In this document: one piece after another, positions 8,368 through 17,052 of the stretch
Layout: the number at the start of each line of letters is the position of its first letter
Numbering within the stretch: the first letter of the stretch is position 1
Source: Acidobacteriota bacterium
GTDB lineage: Bacteria; Acidobacteriota; UBA6911; JACOSC01
Reading direction: 5' to 3'
NCBI GenBank assembly: GCA_016179055.1
Contig: JACOSC010000027.1
Span: forward strand, 1 to 34,492
DNA: 34,492 nt
Translations under genes and position numbers: made by a program
The notes under the pieces: model-generated
Databases searched by the model: none
What the model saw: the letters and a program-made list of their open reading frames with translations, nothing else
What the model was told of the DNA's origin: nothing

Positions 8368-9416
8368 AGATCATCATTGCGACGACCATGGTTCCATTTG
8401 TTCGCGGAGGGGCAGAAGTCCATGCGGAGGGTTTGCGACACGCCTTAATCGCGGCGGGCCATGAAGCAGAGATTGTAACAATCCCCTTTAAGTGGTACCC
8501 CCCGGAGCGCATGCTGGAGCAGATGCTACTGTGCCGGCTCTTAGACTTGACCGAGTGCTCCGGCGATAGGGTTGACCTGCTCATCGGGCTAAAATTTCCC
8601 GCCTATTACATCCCACACCCTCGCAAGGCGCTGTGGATTCTCCACCAGCATCGCGCCGCCTACGATATGTGGGGACACGATTATGGCGATCTGCATAAAT
8701 TCCCCAACGGGCGACAAATTCGGGAAGCCATCGAACGGGCCGACCGCACGCTGCTGCCGGAGGCACAGACGATTTTTGCCAATTCTCGAAATGTCGCCCA
8801 ACGACTGAAGAAGTATTGCGGCATTGACTCCGAGGCTTTATATCACCCGCCGCCGAGCGCCGAGCTTTATTACTCCGCCGAAGCTGAGGACTATTTCTTC
8901 TTTCCCAGTCGGTTGACGGTTGTAAAACGTCAGGAACTAGTGCTAAAGGCGTTATGCCATACTCGCCAACCTGTTCAGGTGCGCTTTATGGGCATCGCCG
9001 ATGAACAGACGTACACGGAAGAATTGCACGCGCTCTGTCAAAAGCTGGGTGTTCAATCTAAGGTGCAATGGTTGGGGAATCTTTCCGAAGCCGAGAAGAT
9101 CAAACAATATGCCAAGTCTCTCGGCGTTATTTATCCGCCCTTAGATGAGGACTATGGCTATGTTTCTCTCGAAGCCATGCTTGCTTCCAAGCCGCTAATC
9201 ACCTGCACGGATTCAGGCGGGCCGTTGGAGTTTGTTGCCTCTGGGGAAATCGGGATAGCCGCGGAGCCCACGCCAGAGAGTCTCGGGGCGGCTTTGGATC
9301 AGCTTTGGCAGAACCGGGCCAAGGCGCACCAAATGGGAAAAGCCGGACGGGATCTCTATGCCGGTCTGGGAATCTCCTGGAAAAACGTGGCGCGCCGGTT
9401 GCTGTCATCCCCATGA
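8364..9416 (+). CDS. GT4-family glycosyltransferase
   Basis: Cytoplasmic GT-B-fold retaining glycosyltransferase of 350 aa that would add a sugar from a nucleotide-sugar donor to a lipid-linked glycan. The N-terminus shows the strand plus glycine motif of GT4 enzymes (MKIIIATTMVPFVRGGAE). The donor-site EX7E motif is present as EDYGYVSLE (about 264-272), followed by AMLASKPLITCTDSGG. It is a paralogue of the product of 13210-14268: both share KWYP, a FP-YY-HP block, NS-N-RLKK, IDSE-LYHPP and DEDYGYV-LEA. ATG 8364 overlaps the end of the pseudogene remnant and has no evident ribosome-binding site. Donor and acceptor are unknown. Confidence 0.88.
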   Translation: MKIIIATTMVPFVRGGAEVHAEGLRHALIAAGHEAEIVTIPFKWYPPERMLEQMLLCRLLDLTECSGDRVDLLIGLKFPAYYIPHPRKALWILHQHRAAYDMWGHDYGDLHKFPNGRQIREAIERADRTLLPEAQTIFANSRNVAQRLKKYCGIDSEALYHPPPSAELYYSAEAEDYFFFPSRLTVVKRQELVLKALCHTRQPVQVRFMGIADEQTYTEELHALCQKLGVQSKVQWLGNLSEAEKIKQYAKSLGVIYPPLDEDYGYVSLEAMLASKPLITCTDSGGPLEFVASGEIGIAAEPTPESLGAALDQLWQNRAKAHQMGKAGRDLYAGLGISWKNVARRLLSSP

Positions 9417-9498
9417 AATGGTGTCCTCCCCGTCACCAGCCACCGCCAAATTTTCTCGACCGCCAATAAACGGCCTAAGGTGGCAACCGATCTTGAAT

Positions 9499-9528
9499 TT
9501 GACTTATCCCCTCCCGATTCTTTAATAT
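9499..9528 (+). promoter_or_regulatory. Possible sigma-70-type promoter
   Basis: TTGACT (9499-9504), an 18-base spacer and TAATAT (9523-9528) lie in the 290-base gap before the methyltransferase-DUF4214 gene. Each hexamer matches consensus at only four positions, so this is a weak candidate. Confidence 0.25.
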
Positions 9529-9706
9529 TCTTCCTGTGGGGCCGGGACATACTTTACTGCAATTGCCACTCTACGGAATTCATGGGGCGCAAGCGTCAAC
9601 GGAAGGATACCTGCTTTAATGGGTGAAGGGCCTGTATGTATGTAATGGGCCGATGTGTAGCCCAGGGACGTTTCCGTAGCCACTTAATCAAATATTGGAT
9701 GTAAAC

Positions 9707-11272
9707 ATGCAGGGTCGGGAGCATTTTAATACGGAAGATGTTGTTCAAGATCGCTATGTCCTCGACCCGGCCCAGCCGGACGAAGCCTTTCTGACCTCCG
9801 GCCGCCAAGATGTTGAACAATGGGTCATCGACGGAATTCGTCTCGAGTCCACGGCTGCCGTGCTGGAGATCGGCTGCGGGTCCGGTCGGCTTCTGATACA
9901 TATGGCCCCACGCGTCGCCCTGGCGCACGGAGTGGATGAGTCGGAACGTTTGATCCAAGAATCCCTCACTTTCACCTCAACCATCCCCAATCTATGCATG
10001 AAGACCCTGGCGGGAAACCTGGATGATTATTTTGATGACTCCTTTGATTTTGTCTACGTCTTTGATTTATTCCAGAAAGCCACCAGCGCGGCCGCCATAC
10101 TGCGGTACGTTCATGCGGCGGCTCGCGTTTTGCGGCCAGGTGGGATATTTCGATTTCGCCTCAATGGGCAGTGGCAAGTGAAGGGTGATCATGGAACCAT
10201 TACCTTTTCGCCGGATTCGCTTCGTCAGCTCATCGCCGGCACGCCCTTAGTGGTCATTGAAGAGTGGGGTGTGGAAACTTATGATCACTGGGTAACGGCC
10301 CGAAAAGCTTCGGGAAGACCGAAGGCCCGCTTGGGAGTCCGTGGCCGGGTTTATGATCAGACACACTTGACGAATATTTTTTTTCGGATGGGATGCCAGG
10401 ATGGCGCAGCCATCGCAAGCGCCATCGTGCGCGGCCAGTGCGGCCTACGGCGCGCCATTAGCTCCGATGAGCGCCAAATGGCCGACTTCCCCGTGGATGA
10501 GTTTATTACGGAGGCTTACCGCGCGATATTATGCCGGCTCCCTGACCGCGATGGCTTTGAATTCTATAAAGGGCTTCTCAACGACAAGGCCATAGATCGA
10601 AGTACCTTCTTAGCGGACCTTCTTATCAATGGCGCCAGAGATTTCATTTTCCCGCTGAGGCCGGAGATTCCGTGGTGGAGGTTGGAGATCATTCTTCAGA
10701 ACTTTCCTGACGCCATTCAACACAGACGTCTTCTCGTGGTTGATCCTCAGATTTTCTTTTTCAAGCTGGTGGATATCATCACGGATCAAGTCAAAACTTT
10801 ACCGCCGGCCGATGCCTGGTGCATGATTTACGAACGGGTATTCGGATCGACTCCCGACCCATTGGTGATGGCGCGTGAGCTTGAATTTCAGAATCATTTG
10901 GCTGGAGACCTTCGACTCATCATTCGCAACCTATTGCTAAATCCCGTGAGGGAGGTAACGCCGCCTTCACGGCCGCCCCGCAATAAAATAGAATCCATGG
11001 CGGAACGTATGGGGATTGTGCTTTCCGAGGACACTCTCTTGCAGATCGGCGAATCATTTCCCGGCGAGTCTCTAATGGGACGGGCCCTCCTACGCGACGG
11101 CGCGGCGTATGATAATCTTACTTTTGTTCGGCGGGCTTATGAGCTGATACTGGGGAGGCCGGCCGATCCCGGCGGTGAGGCGTTTTATGTTAATGAGCTA
11201 ACGTCGCCCCGACTCAGCCGTCCCGAACTCCTGCGCCAGTTTTTCTGGGGAGAGGAAATTAGGCTAGCCTAG
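9707..11272 (+). CDS. SAM-dependent methyltransferase fused to DUF4214-like repeats
   Basis: Two-part protein of 521 aa. The N-terminal third is a class I methyltransferase: SAM-binding VLEIGCGSG at about 52-60, an acidic residue after the next strand (GVDESE), and RVLRPGGIFRFRL near 140-152. The C-terminal half carries DUF4214-like units: one at about 262-309 (FITEAYRAILCRLPDRDGFE), a degenerate one near 366-411, and one near 470-516 (FVRRAYELILGRPADPGGEA). DUF4214 modules occur in secreted and glycan-associated proteins and in some glycosyltransferases; their function is not settled. The ATG at 9707 (GGAT 6 bases upstream) is preferred over an in-frame TTG at 9695. Its position between glycosyltransferases suggests glycan methylation, which is inference. 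Confidence 0.8.
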   Translation: MQGREHFNTEDVVQDRYVLDPAQPDEAFLTSGRQDVEQWVIDGIRLESTAAVLEIGCGSGRLLIHMAPRVALAHGVDESERLIQESLTFTSTIPNLCMKTLAGNLDDYFDDSFDFVYVFDLFQKATSAAAILRYVHAAARVLRPGGIFRFRLNGQWQVKGDHGTITFSPDSLRQLIAGTPLVVIEEWGVETYDHWVTARKASGRPKARLGVRGRVYDQTHLTNIFFRMGCQDGAAIASAIVRGQCGLRRAISSDERQMADFPVDEFITEAYRAILCRLPDRDGFEFYKGLLNDKAIDRSTFLADLLINGARDFIFPLRPEIPWWRLEIILQNFPDAIQHRRLLVVDPQIFFFKLVDIITDQVKTLPPADAWCMIYERVFGSTPDPLVMARELEFQNHLAGDLRLIIRNLLLNPVREVTPPSRPPRNKIESMAERMGIVLSEDTLLQIGESFPGESLMGRALLRDGAAYDNLTFVRRAYELILGRPADPGGEAFYVNELTSPRLSRPELLRQFFWGEEIRLA

Positions 11273-11407
11273 CACGGGAAAGCCGACCGGGTCCCGCGCG
11301 TCAGGTGGGTCGGCCATGCCAAGCGTAATTACTTAAACAGGTGTCGCAACCGGAATGCCATTTTGGTGCAAGCCGTTAAGAAGGTTACCCTTGCGCGAAA
11401 ACTGGAG

Positions 11408-11436
11408 TTGATTTCTAACAAAAATCGCATTATGCT
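11408..11436 (+). promoter_or_regulatory. Possible sigma-70-type promoter
   Basis: TTGATT (11408-11413), a 17-base spacer and TATGCT (11431-11436) each match consensus at four of six positions with ideal spacing. This could drive the coiled-coil methyltransferase gene and the small frame at 11462. Confidence 0.3.
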
Positions 11437-11461
11437 GTAGTTACTATTTGGGGAGGATGCC

Positions 11462-11530
11462 GTGACACAGGTGAGTGCCCTCCGGCGATTGGCTGTGGTT
11501 AATGACGATGCATTGGGACGCTGCTCTTGA
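11462..11530 (+). CDS. Possible 22-residue leader-like small ORF
   Basis: GTG start with GGGAGG (11451-11456) five bases upstream, encoding a short peptide rich in Val, Leu and Arg that ends at TGA 11528-11530. It lies just after the weak promoter at 11408-11436 and ~140 bases before the coiled-coil methyltransferase gene. No family is recognised. The good ribosome-binding site is the only support, and it may be chance. Confidence 0.2.
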   Translation: MTQVSALRRLAVVNDDALGRCS

Positions 11531-11668
11531 TTTCGCCAATCTTTAAACACCTTTGTCAGTAAAGCAAACCCATGCGTTTTTGTTGATGGCGTTACACGCG
11601 GGAAAACCTAGTTCTACAAAATGCCTTTAGCAGGTAGGCAAAATCTCTAAGGGTCGAAGGAGGCTATG

Positions 11669-13165
11669 ATGACCGAAACAACGCCGTCCGTTGCGGAGGT
11701 TGAGAGGCGAATCAAAGAAGCGATGCGGGCGCAAAGATTTGAAAACGACCGCCCAAATGTAGCGACGTCGGCCGGCGATGGCCAGGAGTTTGCGCGGGTT
11801 TATCATGAGCGACTACGGAATCTGGAACCGGAGGTAGCCGAGATTAACCGTCGCTGGCATGTCGTAACCGATACGCCGATTATCTCGCACAAGAAGGTTA
11901 TCGGGAAGCTGATTATATATGTTCGGGAATGGATGCGGAAGACGTTACGCTGGTATATCGATCCGCCTATTGTTCAACAGAGAGAGTTTAACAAGAACGT
12001 GTCGCACGCGGTAAATCATTTACGAGACATGGTTGGTACTATGGCCAATGATCTCCAGCAGGTTAGAGCGAGAATTCTCAATGTGGAAAGGCAGATCGAG
12101 AGCGGAAGGATTCAAACCGCTTCTATCAAATATGGGTTGGAAAGCTTGATCGACGCTGGAAAACTGCAAAAGAACGCGTGGAACCATGCCAGAGAAAATC
12201 TTTTAGAGAAGGAGAAATCCCAATTAGCCGCGTGGAAAAATGACGTGGACGCGTGTTTCATGGAGTGCCGGGAGCAAATGGAGAGCTTGCAGGCGGAAGT
12301 TTCCTTAGCGCAAGACGCCGCCCAGCAAGCGACCTTGCAAACCCACGATCACCTCTCTCGGCATTTGCAAAATGAACTTACCGTGGTCGCCGATAGAATC
12401 CGCCGGGTCGAAAGAAGGATTAACCGCGGGCTGGGCTGGGATGATAAGGCCGGGACGATGGATCGACTAGTGGAAGAGGACAAGCAACAATTTATCGACA
12501 TCGATTATTTTCTGTTCGCGCAGCGCTTCCGCGGGACGAGAGAAGAGGTCAAAAACCGGCAACGGCTCTATGTGGATCGCTTCAAAGGAAAATGCCAGGT
12601 TCTCGATATTGGGTGTGGCCGCGGTGAATTTGTCGAGCTATTGCACGAAAACGGCATTGGGGTCACGGGTATTGACCGGGACGGCGACTTGGTGGCTTAT
12701 TGCCAGGATCGCGGGCTCCCCGTTCTTGAGCGAAATCTATTTGAGTACATGGGTTCCTTGACTGACCAAAGTCTGGACGGCATATTCTCGGCGCAGCTCA
12801 TCGAGCAATTAAAGCCGCAGGAGCTACTGCGCTTGCTACGGCTGGCCCATTCCAAGCTGAAACCGGCCGGCGTTCTTATACTGGAGGCCATCAATCCGCT
12901 AAACCCGTTGGCCTTGCCGGACAAGTTTTATTTGGATCTTGGGCATCTCAGGCCGGTGCATCCGCTTACGCTTCAGTTTATCGTAGAGACCGAAGGATTT
13001 AAGAATATACAGCTTATCTATCCCGACGTTTCCGGCGCCCCGAGAATTCCCAAGCTGCGCCTTGACGGGTTGACCGGTAATCTGCGCGAGTTCAATGATG
13101 CCATTGAGAAACTCAATGAACGCCTGTACGGTCCTGCGGATTATGCGATGGTGGCCATTAGGTAG
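11669..13165 (+). CDS. Coiled-coil class I SAM-dependent methyltransferase
   Basis: A 498-aa protein. Residues ~110-255 are predicted coiled coil by eye (long Glu/Gln/Arg/Leu-rich helix with no prolines). The C-terminal ~220 residues form a methyltransferase: FRGTREEVKNRQRLYV, then SAM-binding VLDIGCGRGEF (311-321), GIDRDGD, the SAQLIEQL block, and HLRPVHPLTLQFIVETEGF near 435-453. This arrangement resembles methyltransferases of O-antigen and capsule clusters in which a coiled coil measures or terminates chains (compare WbdD); no kinase domain is present here. AAGGAGG (11657-11663) is only 2 bases from ATG 11666 but 5 from ATG 11669, so 11669 is taken as the start. A role in capping or methylating a glycan chain is inference from type and context. 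Confidence 0.85.
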   Translation: MTETTPSVAEVERRIKEAMRAQRFENDRPNVATSAGDGQEFARVYHERLRNLEPEVAEINRRWHVVTDTPIISHKKVIGKLIIYVREWMRKTLRWYIDPPIVQQREFNKNVSHAVNHLRDMVGTMANDLQQVRARILNVERQIESGRIQTASIKYGLESLIDAGKLQKNAWNHARENLLEKEKSQLAAWKNDVDACFMECREQMESLQAEVSLAQDAAQQATLQTHDHLSRHLQNELTVVADRIRRVERRINRGLGWDDKAGTMDRLVEEDKQQFIDIDYFLFAQRFRGTREEVKNRQRLYVDRFKGKCQVLDIGCGRGEFVELLHENGIGVTGIDRDGDLVAYCQDRGLPVLERNLFEYMGSLTDQSLDGIFSAQLIEQLKPQELLRLLRLAHSKLKPAGVLILEAINPLNPLALPDKFYLDLGHLRPVHPLTLQFIVETEGFKNIQLIYPDVSGAPRIPKLRLDGLTGNLREFNDAIEKLNERLYGPADYAMVAIR

Positions 13166-13209
13166 GCGAGTTTCTAATCGATTTTTGGAGGGCGGAAGGG
13201 GAAACCGGA

Positions 13210-14268
13210 TTGCCGAAGAAAAGAGTCATTATTTGTTTTGCACAGATTCCTTTCACGCGCGGTGGAGCGGAATTGCACGTCGATGCGCTGCATGACGAAT
13301 TGGTCAAGCGCGATTTTGAATGCGAAGTGGTAAAGCTTCCTTATAAGTGGTATCCGCGCGAGGAAATATTGAAGCATGCCTTTGTGTGGCGCCTATTGGA
13401 TTTGTCGGAAAGCAATCTTCGCAAAATTGATCTGGTCATCGGAACAAAATTTCCTTCCTATTATGTGCGACATCCTAATAAGGTGACTTGGCTAATTCAT
13501 CAGTTCCGGCAAGTCTATGACCTCTACGGCACCGAGCATTGCGATTTCAGCGATAAGAATGACATCGATCGTTCCATCAAAGAGCGCATCGAGACCATGG
13601 ATAGAATTACGTTGCTGGAGTCCAAGCGCATTTTTACCAATTCCAAGAATACCGCGCTCCGCCTGAAGAAATTCAATCAAATTGATAGTGAACCCTTATA
13701 TCATCCTCCCAAATTGATCGGACAATATAAGTACGAGGCGATGGGCGACTACATCCTTTCTGTAGGCCGACTGGACAGGCTTAAACGCATAGACATGTTG
13801 ATCACCAGCATGCGGTTCGTCGATCGTCGCGTTAAGTGCGTCATCGCCGGAACCGGCCCCGAGGACCAAGCCCTGCGAAAGCTGGTTGCCCGTTATGGCT
13901 TGGAATCCCGAGTATCCTTGGCGGGGTTTGTCAGCGATGAGGAACTTATTAAGCTCTATGCCAATTGCTTTGCCGTATACTACGCGCCATTCGATGAAGA
14001 CTACGGCTACGTAACGCTGGAAGCGTTCCTCTCCCGTAAGCCGGTCGTTACCACCGTCGATGCCGGCGGTGTCCTCGAGTTTGTGAAGCATCGAGAAAAC
14101 GGCGCCATCTGCCGTTTGGACCCGCAGGAAATTGGCAAGGCCATTGACGGTTTATTTAGCAACAAGGAGAGGGCGCGTGACTATGGCATAGTCGGCTACG
14201 ATCTCGTCAAGGATATCGGGTGGGATAATGTTATCGAACGTCTGACCGATGCCATCGCGCATCCCTGA
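13210..14268 (+). CDS. GT4-family glycosyltransferase, paralogue of the 8364-9416 product
   Basis: GT-B-fold retaining glycosyltransferase of 352 aa. N-terminal VIICFAQIPFTRGGAE matches the GT4 acceptor-side start. YILSVGRLDRLKRIDMLI (about 178-195) begins the donor domain. EDYGYVTLE (about 259-267) is the EX7E donor motif, followed by AFLSRKPVVTTVDAGG. It shares many blocks with the protein at 8364-9416, including NS-NTALRLKK and IDSEPLYHPP, so the two arose by duplication. The start is TTG at 13210, with AAGGGG 8 bases upstream and no nearby in-frame ATG. It lies 44 bp after the coiled-coil methyltransferase gene and is the last gene before the large inverted repeat. Confidence 0.88.
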   Translation: MPKKRVIICFAQIPFTRGGAELHVDALHDELVKRDFECEVVKLPYKWYPREEILKHAFVWRLLDLSESNLRKIDLVIGTKFPSYYVRHPNKVTWLIHQFRQVYDLYGTEHCDFSDKNDIDRSIKERIETMDRITLLESKRIFTNSKNTALRLKKFNQIDSEPLYHPPKLIGQYKYEAMGDYILSVGRLDRLKRIDMLITSMRFVDRRVKCVIAGTGPEDQALRKLVARYGLESRVSLAGFVSDEELIKLYANCFAVYYAPFDEDYGYVTLEAFLSRKPVVTTVDAGGVLEFVKHRENGAICRLDPQEIGKAIDGLFSNKERARDYGIVGYDLVKDIGWDNVIERLTDAIAHP

Positions 14269-14528
14269 AGAGGTGTGATTTCCGTACGATGTACCCGTAA
14301 AGGTGGTAAGGCACTGCCGGCTCTACGTAACGATTAGCCTGGGTATAGGCGACCTGTTTATAGCGAGGCATCCGAAATAAGAGCCAAGCTCCATAGGAGT
14401 CCCCCAGCTTGGCCTAACGGCGTGCAGAAACCAAGAAGAAACGTAACTGTTCAAGGGGTCCGCTGATGAGCCTATCGACAAAAGGTGGCCCTACAACACC
14501 CGGTCCCTGAAGGGGACCTTGTTAATAG

Positions 14529-14555
14529 CCGGGGGTGGCGTTTCGCCACCCCCGG
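14529..14555. repeat. Perfect 12-bp hairpin in the centre of the large inverted repeat
   Basis: CCGGGGGTGGCG, a TTT loop and the exact complement. It is preceded by TTAATAGCC, the same kind of linker found before the hairpins near 22416, 27231, 28595 and 34360. Confidence 0.8.
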
Positions 14556-14660
14556 ACAGTAACCCCCACCTAGGCCGACCCTGAAAGGGTCGCGGTCGTC
14601 CACCCACAGCGGACCTTAGGTGGGCCCTTTCAGGGTCCGGCCGGGGGGTGTGATGGCATT

Positions 14661-14689
14661 CCGTGGGTGGCGCGGGGCGCCACCCACGG
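14661..14689. repeat. Second perfect 12-bp hairpin in the centre of the large inverted repeat
   Basis: CCGTGGGTGGCG and its exact complement around a 5-base loop, followed on the right by GCTATTA, the mirror of the AATAGCC linker. It is therefore the counterpart of the hairpin at 14529-14555 on the other half of the element, with a changed stem sequence. Confidence 0.8.
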
Positions 14690-15016
14690 CTATTACCTGA
14701 ATTTTGCACGAGAATCACCAGGATCGTCTGGAAACAAGGCTTCAGCGTTGTTTTACGCTGATTAGCTGAGAACGCACAGTCATCGCTAAGTTACCCTCCG
14801 ATTAACAAGGTCCCCTTCGGGGACCGGCCGGCGCCCGCCCTGAACAATTACGAAGAAACTAAGGAAGTTGCATCGGTATTCTGCGTGTCGTTAGGACAAG
14901 CTGGGGGACTCCTACGGAGCTAGCGTTTAAACACCTAGGATTCGAGCTATAAACAGGTCGCCCCTGACGGGGCTTACATCGTACCGAGGTCACCCCCATA
15001 CAATAGTAACGGCCCT

Positions 15017-16060
15017 ATGTTTACTGTGGTAATTCCAAACTGGAACGGCAAGCATCATTTAGCGGAGTGCCTTGATTCCTTGCGGAATCAAGCGTGGAAA
15101 AAGTTTGAGACCATAGTGGTCGACAACCACTCGTCCGATGGCTCGGTTGAATTCGTGCGTCAACATTATCCGGAAATTACTTTGATAACCATGGACACGA
15201 ATTCCGGTTTTGCCGCCGCGGTCAACGCCGGCATACGAAGGGCTGGGGGCGCTTTTGTTGCCCTCCTTAACAACGATACCGCCGTGGATGCAAGATGGCT
15301 GGAGGCGCTGGCTGCCGCCATCTCGGACAATCCTGATATACAATTTTTTGCCTCGCACTTGGTCGACTACTTTGATCGGCGCTTCGTGGACTCGGCGGGC
15401 GACGGCGTCGATCTGGATTTAGGGCCCTATAAGATCGGTACGGGCGAGCCGGTTGAAAAATATGGTGAGCGGCGTCTCGTGTTTGGCGCATGCGGAGGCG
15501 GCGGCTGTTACCGAAAAGACCTTTTTGACCAGATCGGCCTTTTTGATGAGGATTTCTTCGCCTACTATGAAGATGTGGACCTTTCTTTCCGCGCCAATTG
15601 GGCAGGATTTCGCTGTCTCTTTGTGCCGGATGCCATAATTTATCATAAAGTCGGCGCCACCGCGAAGGCAGACGCCGAAGCGACGCGGCGATTTGCCGTA
15701 ATGACCCGGCGCAACCTGCTCATGCTGATAGCCAAAAACTATTCACCGCGCATGTTGCTGAGACACATCCCGGCGATTTTGACTATTATGAGTCTCCGCA
15801 AGATCGGCGCCTTTTTTAAAATTCGCAGCACGCTACGACGACGGCTGACCGAAACGTTCTGCCCGGAGTGGCAATTTCTTCGCCTATGGTCTGCTACGAT
15901 AAAAAAGCGAAGAGCGATCATGCTTACTCGCAGGATTTCAGATCAAGCTATGGAAGAACGGTGCCTACGGTTGCCGGGCCCCGGCCGTTTCTTCCTTACG
16001 GTGTGGCTGCGCCGCCATGCCGCCTTAATGCGTTCTTCCTGGTCCAAGCGTTTTTTTTAG
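15017..16060 (+). CDS. GT2-family glycosyltransferase
   Basis: GT-A-fold inverting glycosyltransferase of 347 aa, similar in layout to rhamnosyltransferase-like GT2 enzymes. MFTVVIPNWNG (1-11) starts the nucleotide-binding fold. DNHSSDGS (36-43), LLNNDT (83-88, metal-binding acidic site) and FGACGGGGCYRKDLF (about 156-170) follow, and EDVDLSFR carries the likely catalytic acidic residues. About 110 C-terminal residues are basic and partly hydrophobic, as in membrane-associated members. It is the first gene of the second glycan block, starting 32 bp after the large inverted repeat. No good ribosome-binding site precedes ATG 15017. Sugar donor unknown. Confidence 0.88.
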   Translation: MFTVVIPNWNGKHHLAECLDSLRNQAWKKFETIVVDNHSSDGSVEFVRQHYPEITLITMDTNSGFAAAVNAGIRRAGGAFVALLNNDTAVDARWLEALAAAISDNPDIQFFASHLVDYFDRRFVDSAGDGVDLDLGPYKIGTGEPVEKYGERRLVFGACGGGGCYRKDLFDQIGLFDEDFFAYYEDVDLSFRANWAGFRCLFVPDAIIYHKVGATAKADAEATRRFAVMTRRNLLMLIAKNYSPRMLLRHIPAILTIMSLRKIGAFFKIRSTLRRRLTETFCPEWQFLRLWSATIKKRRAIMLTRRISDQAMEERCLRLPGPGRFFLTVWLRRHAALMRSSWSKRFF

Positions 16061-16074
16061 GATGAAGCCACCGC

Positions 16075-16974
16075 GTGAAGACGGATTTTCCAATGGTCTA
16101 CATTATCGTTCTCAACTGGAACGGTTGGAAGGATACGCTGGAATGCCTGGAGTCGTGCCAAAAACTTACCTACCCGCGCTTCCGTATGGTCGTCGTGGAC
16201 AACGACTCCTCGGATGATTCCACGACGCAGATTCGCGCGCGCTTTATGGACCTGCCGTTAATTGAAACCAGCGAAAACCTTGGATTTGCCGGCGGCAATA
16301 ACGCCGGTATCCAATATGCGTTGGAGCAAGGAGCCGAGTGTGTTTGGCTCTTGAATAACGATACCGTGGTTGCGCCGGATACGCTGACCGAGCTGATGGC
16401 CCTGCTGCAATCCGATGCGCGGGTTGGAATCGCCGGCTCCAAGGTTTACTATTATGATGAGCCGCGGCCGTTGAACTGCGCCGGCGGCCGGATCAGTCGA
16501 TTTACGGGATATCCGTTCAATATTGGAAGGCATGAAACGGATCGGGGTCAGTTCGACGCGCGGCAAGATGTAGATTATATTCTGGGCTGTAGTTTTCTGA
16601 TTAGGGCTTCCGCCATAAGGGCGACCGGTTTAATGGATGATCGATTTTTCCTATATTTCGAGGATGCCGATTGGAGCTACCGAGCTCGCCGGCAAGGCTG
16701 GCGAGTGGTCTTGGCGCCCAAGTCGTTAGTCTGGCATAAGGAGTCCAGAAGCGTCGGTCTGCATTCGCCTCGCATGATTTATTACTTTGCGCGTAACAGC
16801 CTCCTTTTTGCCCAAAAGGCCATGCCTTGGGTCTTGCCGCTCACTCTCGTGCGCACGTTGCAGCTATTTGTGATCAAACGGATGATCGAGGGTGACTTCA
16901 ATAAAGCGCGTCTGGGATGGCTGGGTATCGCCGATTTTTTTCGGCGGCGCTTCGGACGCTCGACCTACGTTTAA
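16075..16974 (+). CDS. GT2-family glycosyltransferase
   Basis: GT-A-fold glycosyltransferase of 299 aa. VYIIVLNWNGWKDTLECLES (8-27), VDNDSSDDST (41-50), LGFAGGNNAGIQ (69-80) and LLNNDT (92-97) define the donor and metal site; EDADWSYRAR is the expected downstream acidic motif. The start is drawn at GTG 16075, 14 bp after the previous gene; ATG 16093, giving MVYIIVLNWNG, is equally plausible and neither has a strong ribosome-binding site. It resembles the 15017 and 18001 products more than the 17053 product, so these three probably share a duplication history. It should add one sugar to a lipid-linked glycan. Confidence 0.88.
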   Translation: MKTDFPMVYIIVLNWNGWKDTLECLESCQKLTYPRFRMVVVDNDSSDDSTTQIRARFMDLPLIETSENLGFAGGNNAGIQYALEQGAECVWLLNNDTVVAPDTLTELMALLQSDARVGIAGSKVYYYDEPRPLNCAGGRISRFTGYPFNIGRHETDRGQFDARQDVDYILGCSFLIRASAIRATGLMDDRFFLYFEDADWSYRARRQGWRVVLAPKSLVWHKESRSVGLHSPRMIYYFARNSLLFAQKAMPWVLPLTLVRTLQLFVIKRMIEGDFNKARLGWLGIADFFRRRFGRSTYV

Positions 16975-17052
16975 TTAAAAGGCCGAGTGCCTGTTCCGCC
17001 GGAATTCAGAAGTCCGCCTTCCGTTGCAGGAACAAATGGTAGAGAGTGAACG

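Larger units (their letters stand above)
11273..11665. other. Non-coding gap between the two methyltransferase genes
   Basis: Just after the upstream stop, GCCGACC (11282-11288) and GGTCGGC (11308-11314) can form a 7-bp stem without a following T-run. The gap also holds the weak promoter and the small reading frame listed separately. The rest, rich in short A/T runs, shows nothing recognisable. Confidence 0.4.
14284..14984. repeat. ~700-bp composite imperfect inverted repeat
   Basis: The 748-base gap between gene blocks is almost entirely a mirrored element. Matching arm segments are: GTACGATGTA (14284-14293) with 14975-14984; a perfect 16-mer, GCGACCTGTTTATAGC (14349-14364), with 14946-14961; 33 bases at 14387-14419 with 14889-14921 (31/33); and 26 bases at 14501-14526 with 14801-14826 (25/26). 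The intervening arm sequence has diverged. The centre (14527-14800) holds strong hairpins listed separately and GACCCT-GAA-AGGGTC palindromes. There is no transposase reading frame inside. It resembles a large non-autonomous mobile element and separates the GT4/methyltransferase block from the GT2 block. Confidence 0.8.

Noticed and set aside
14491..14718. Minus-strand frame of 75 residues inside the large inverted repeat
   Set aside because: It translates the GC-rich hairpins, has no homology that I recognise and no ribosome-binding site.
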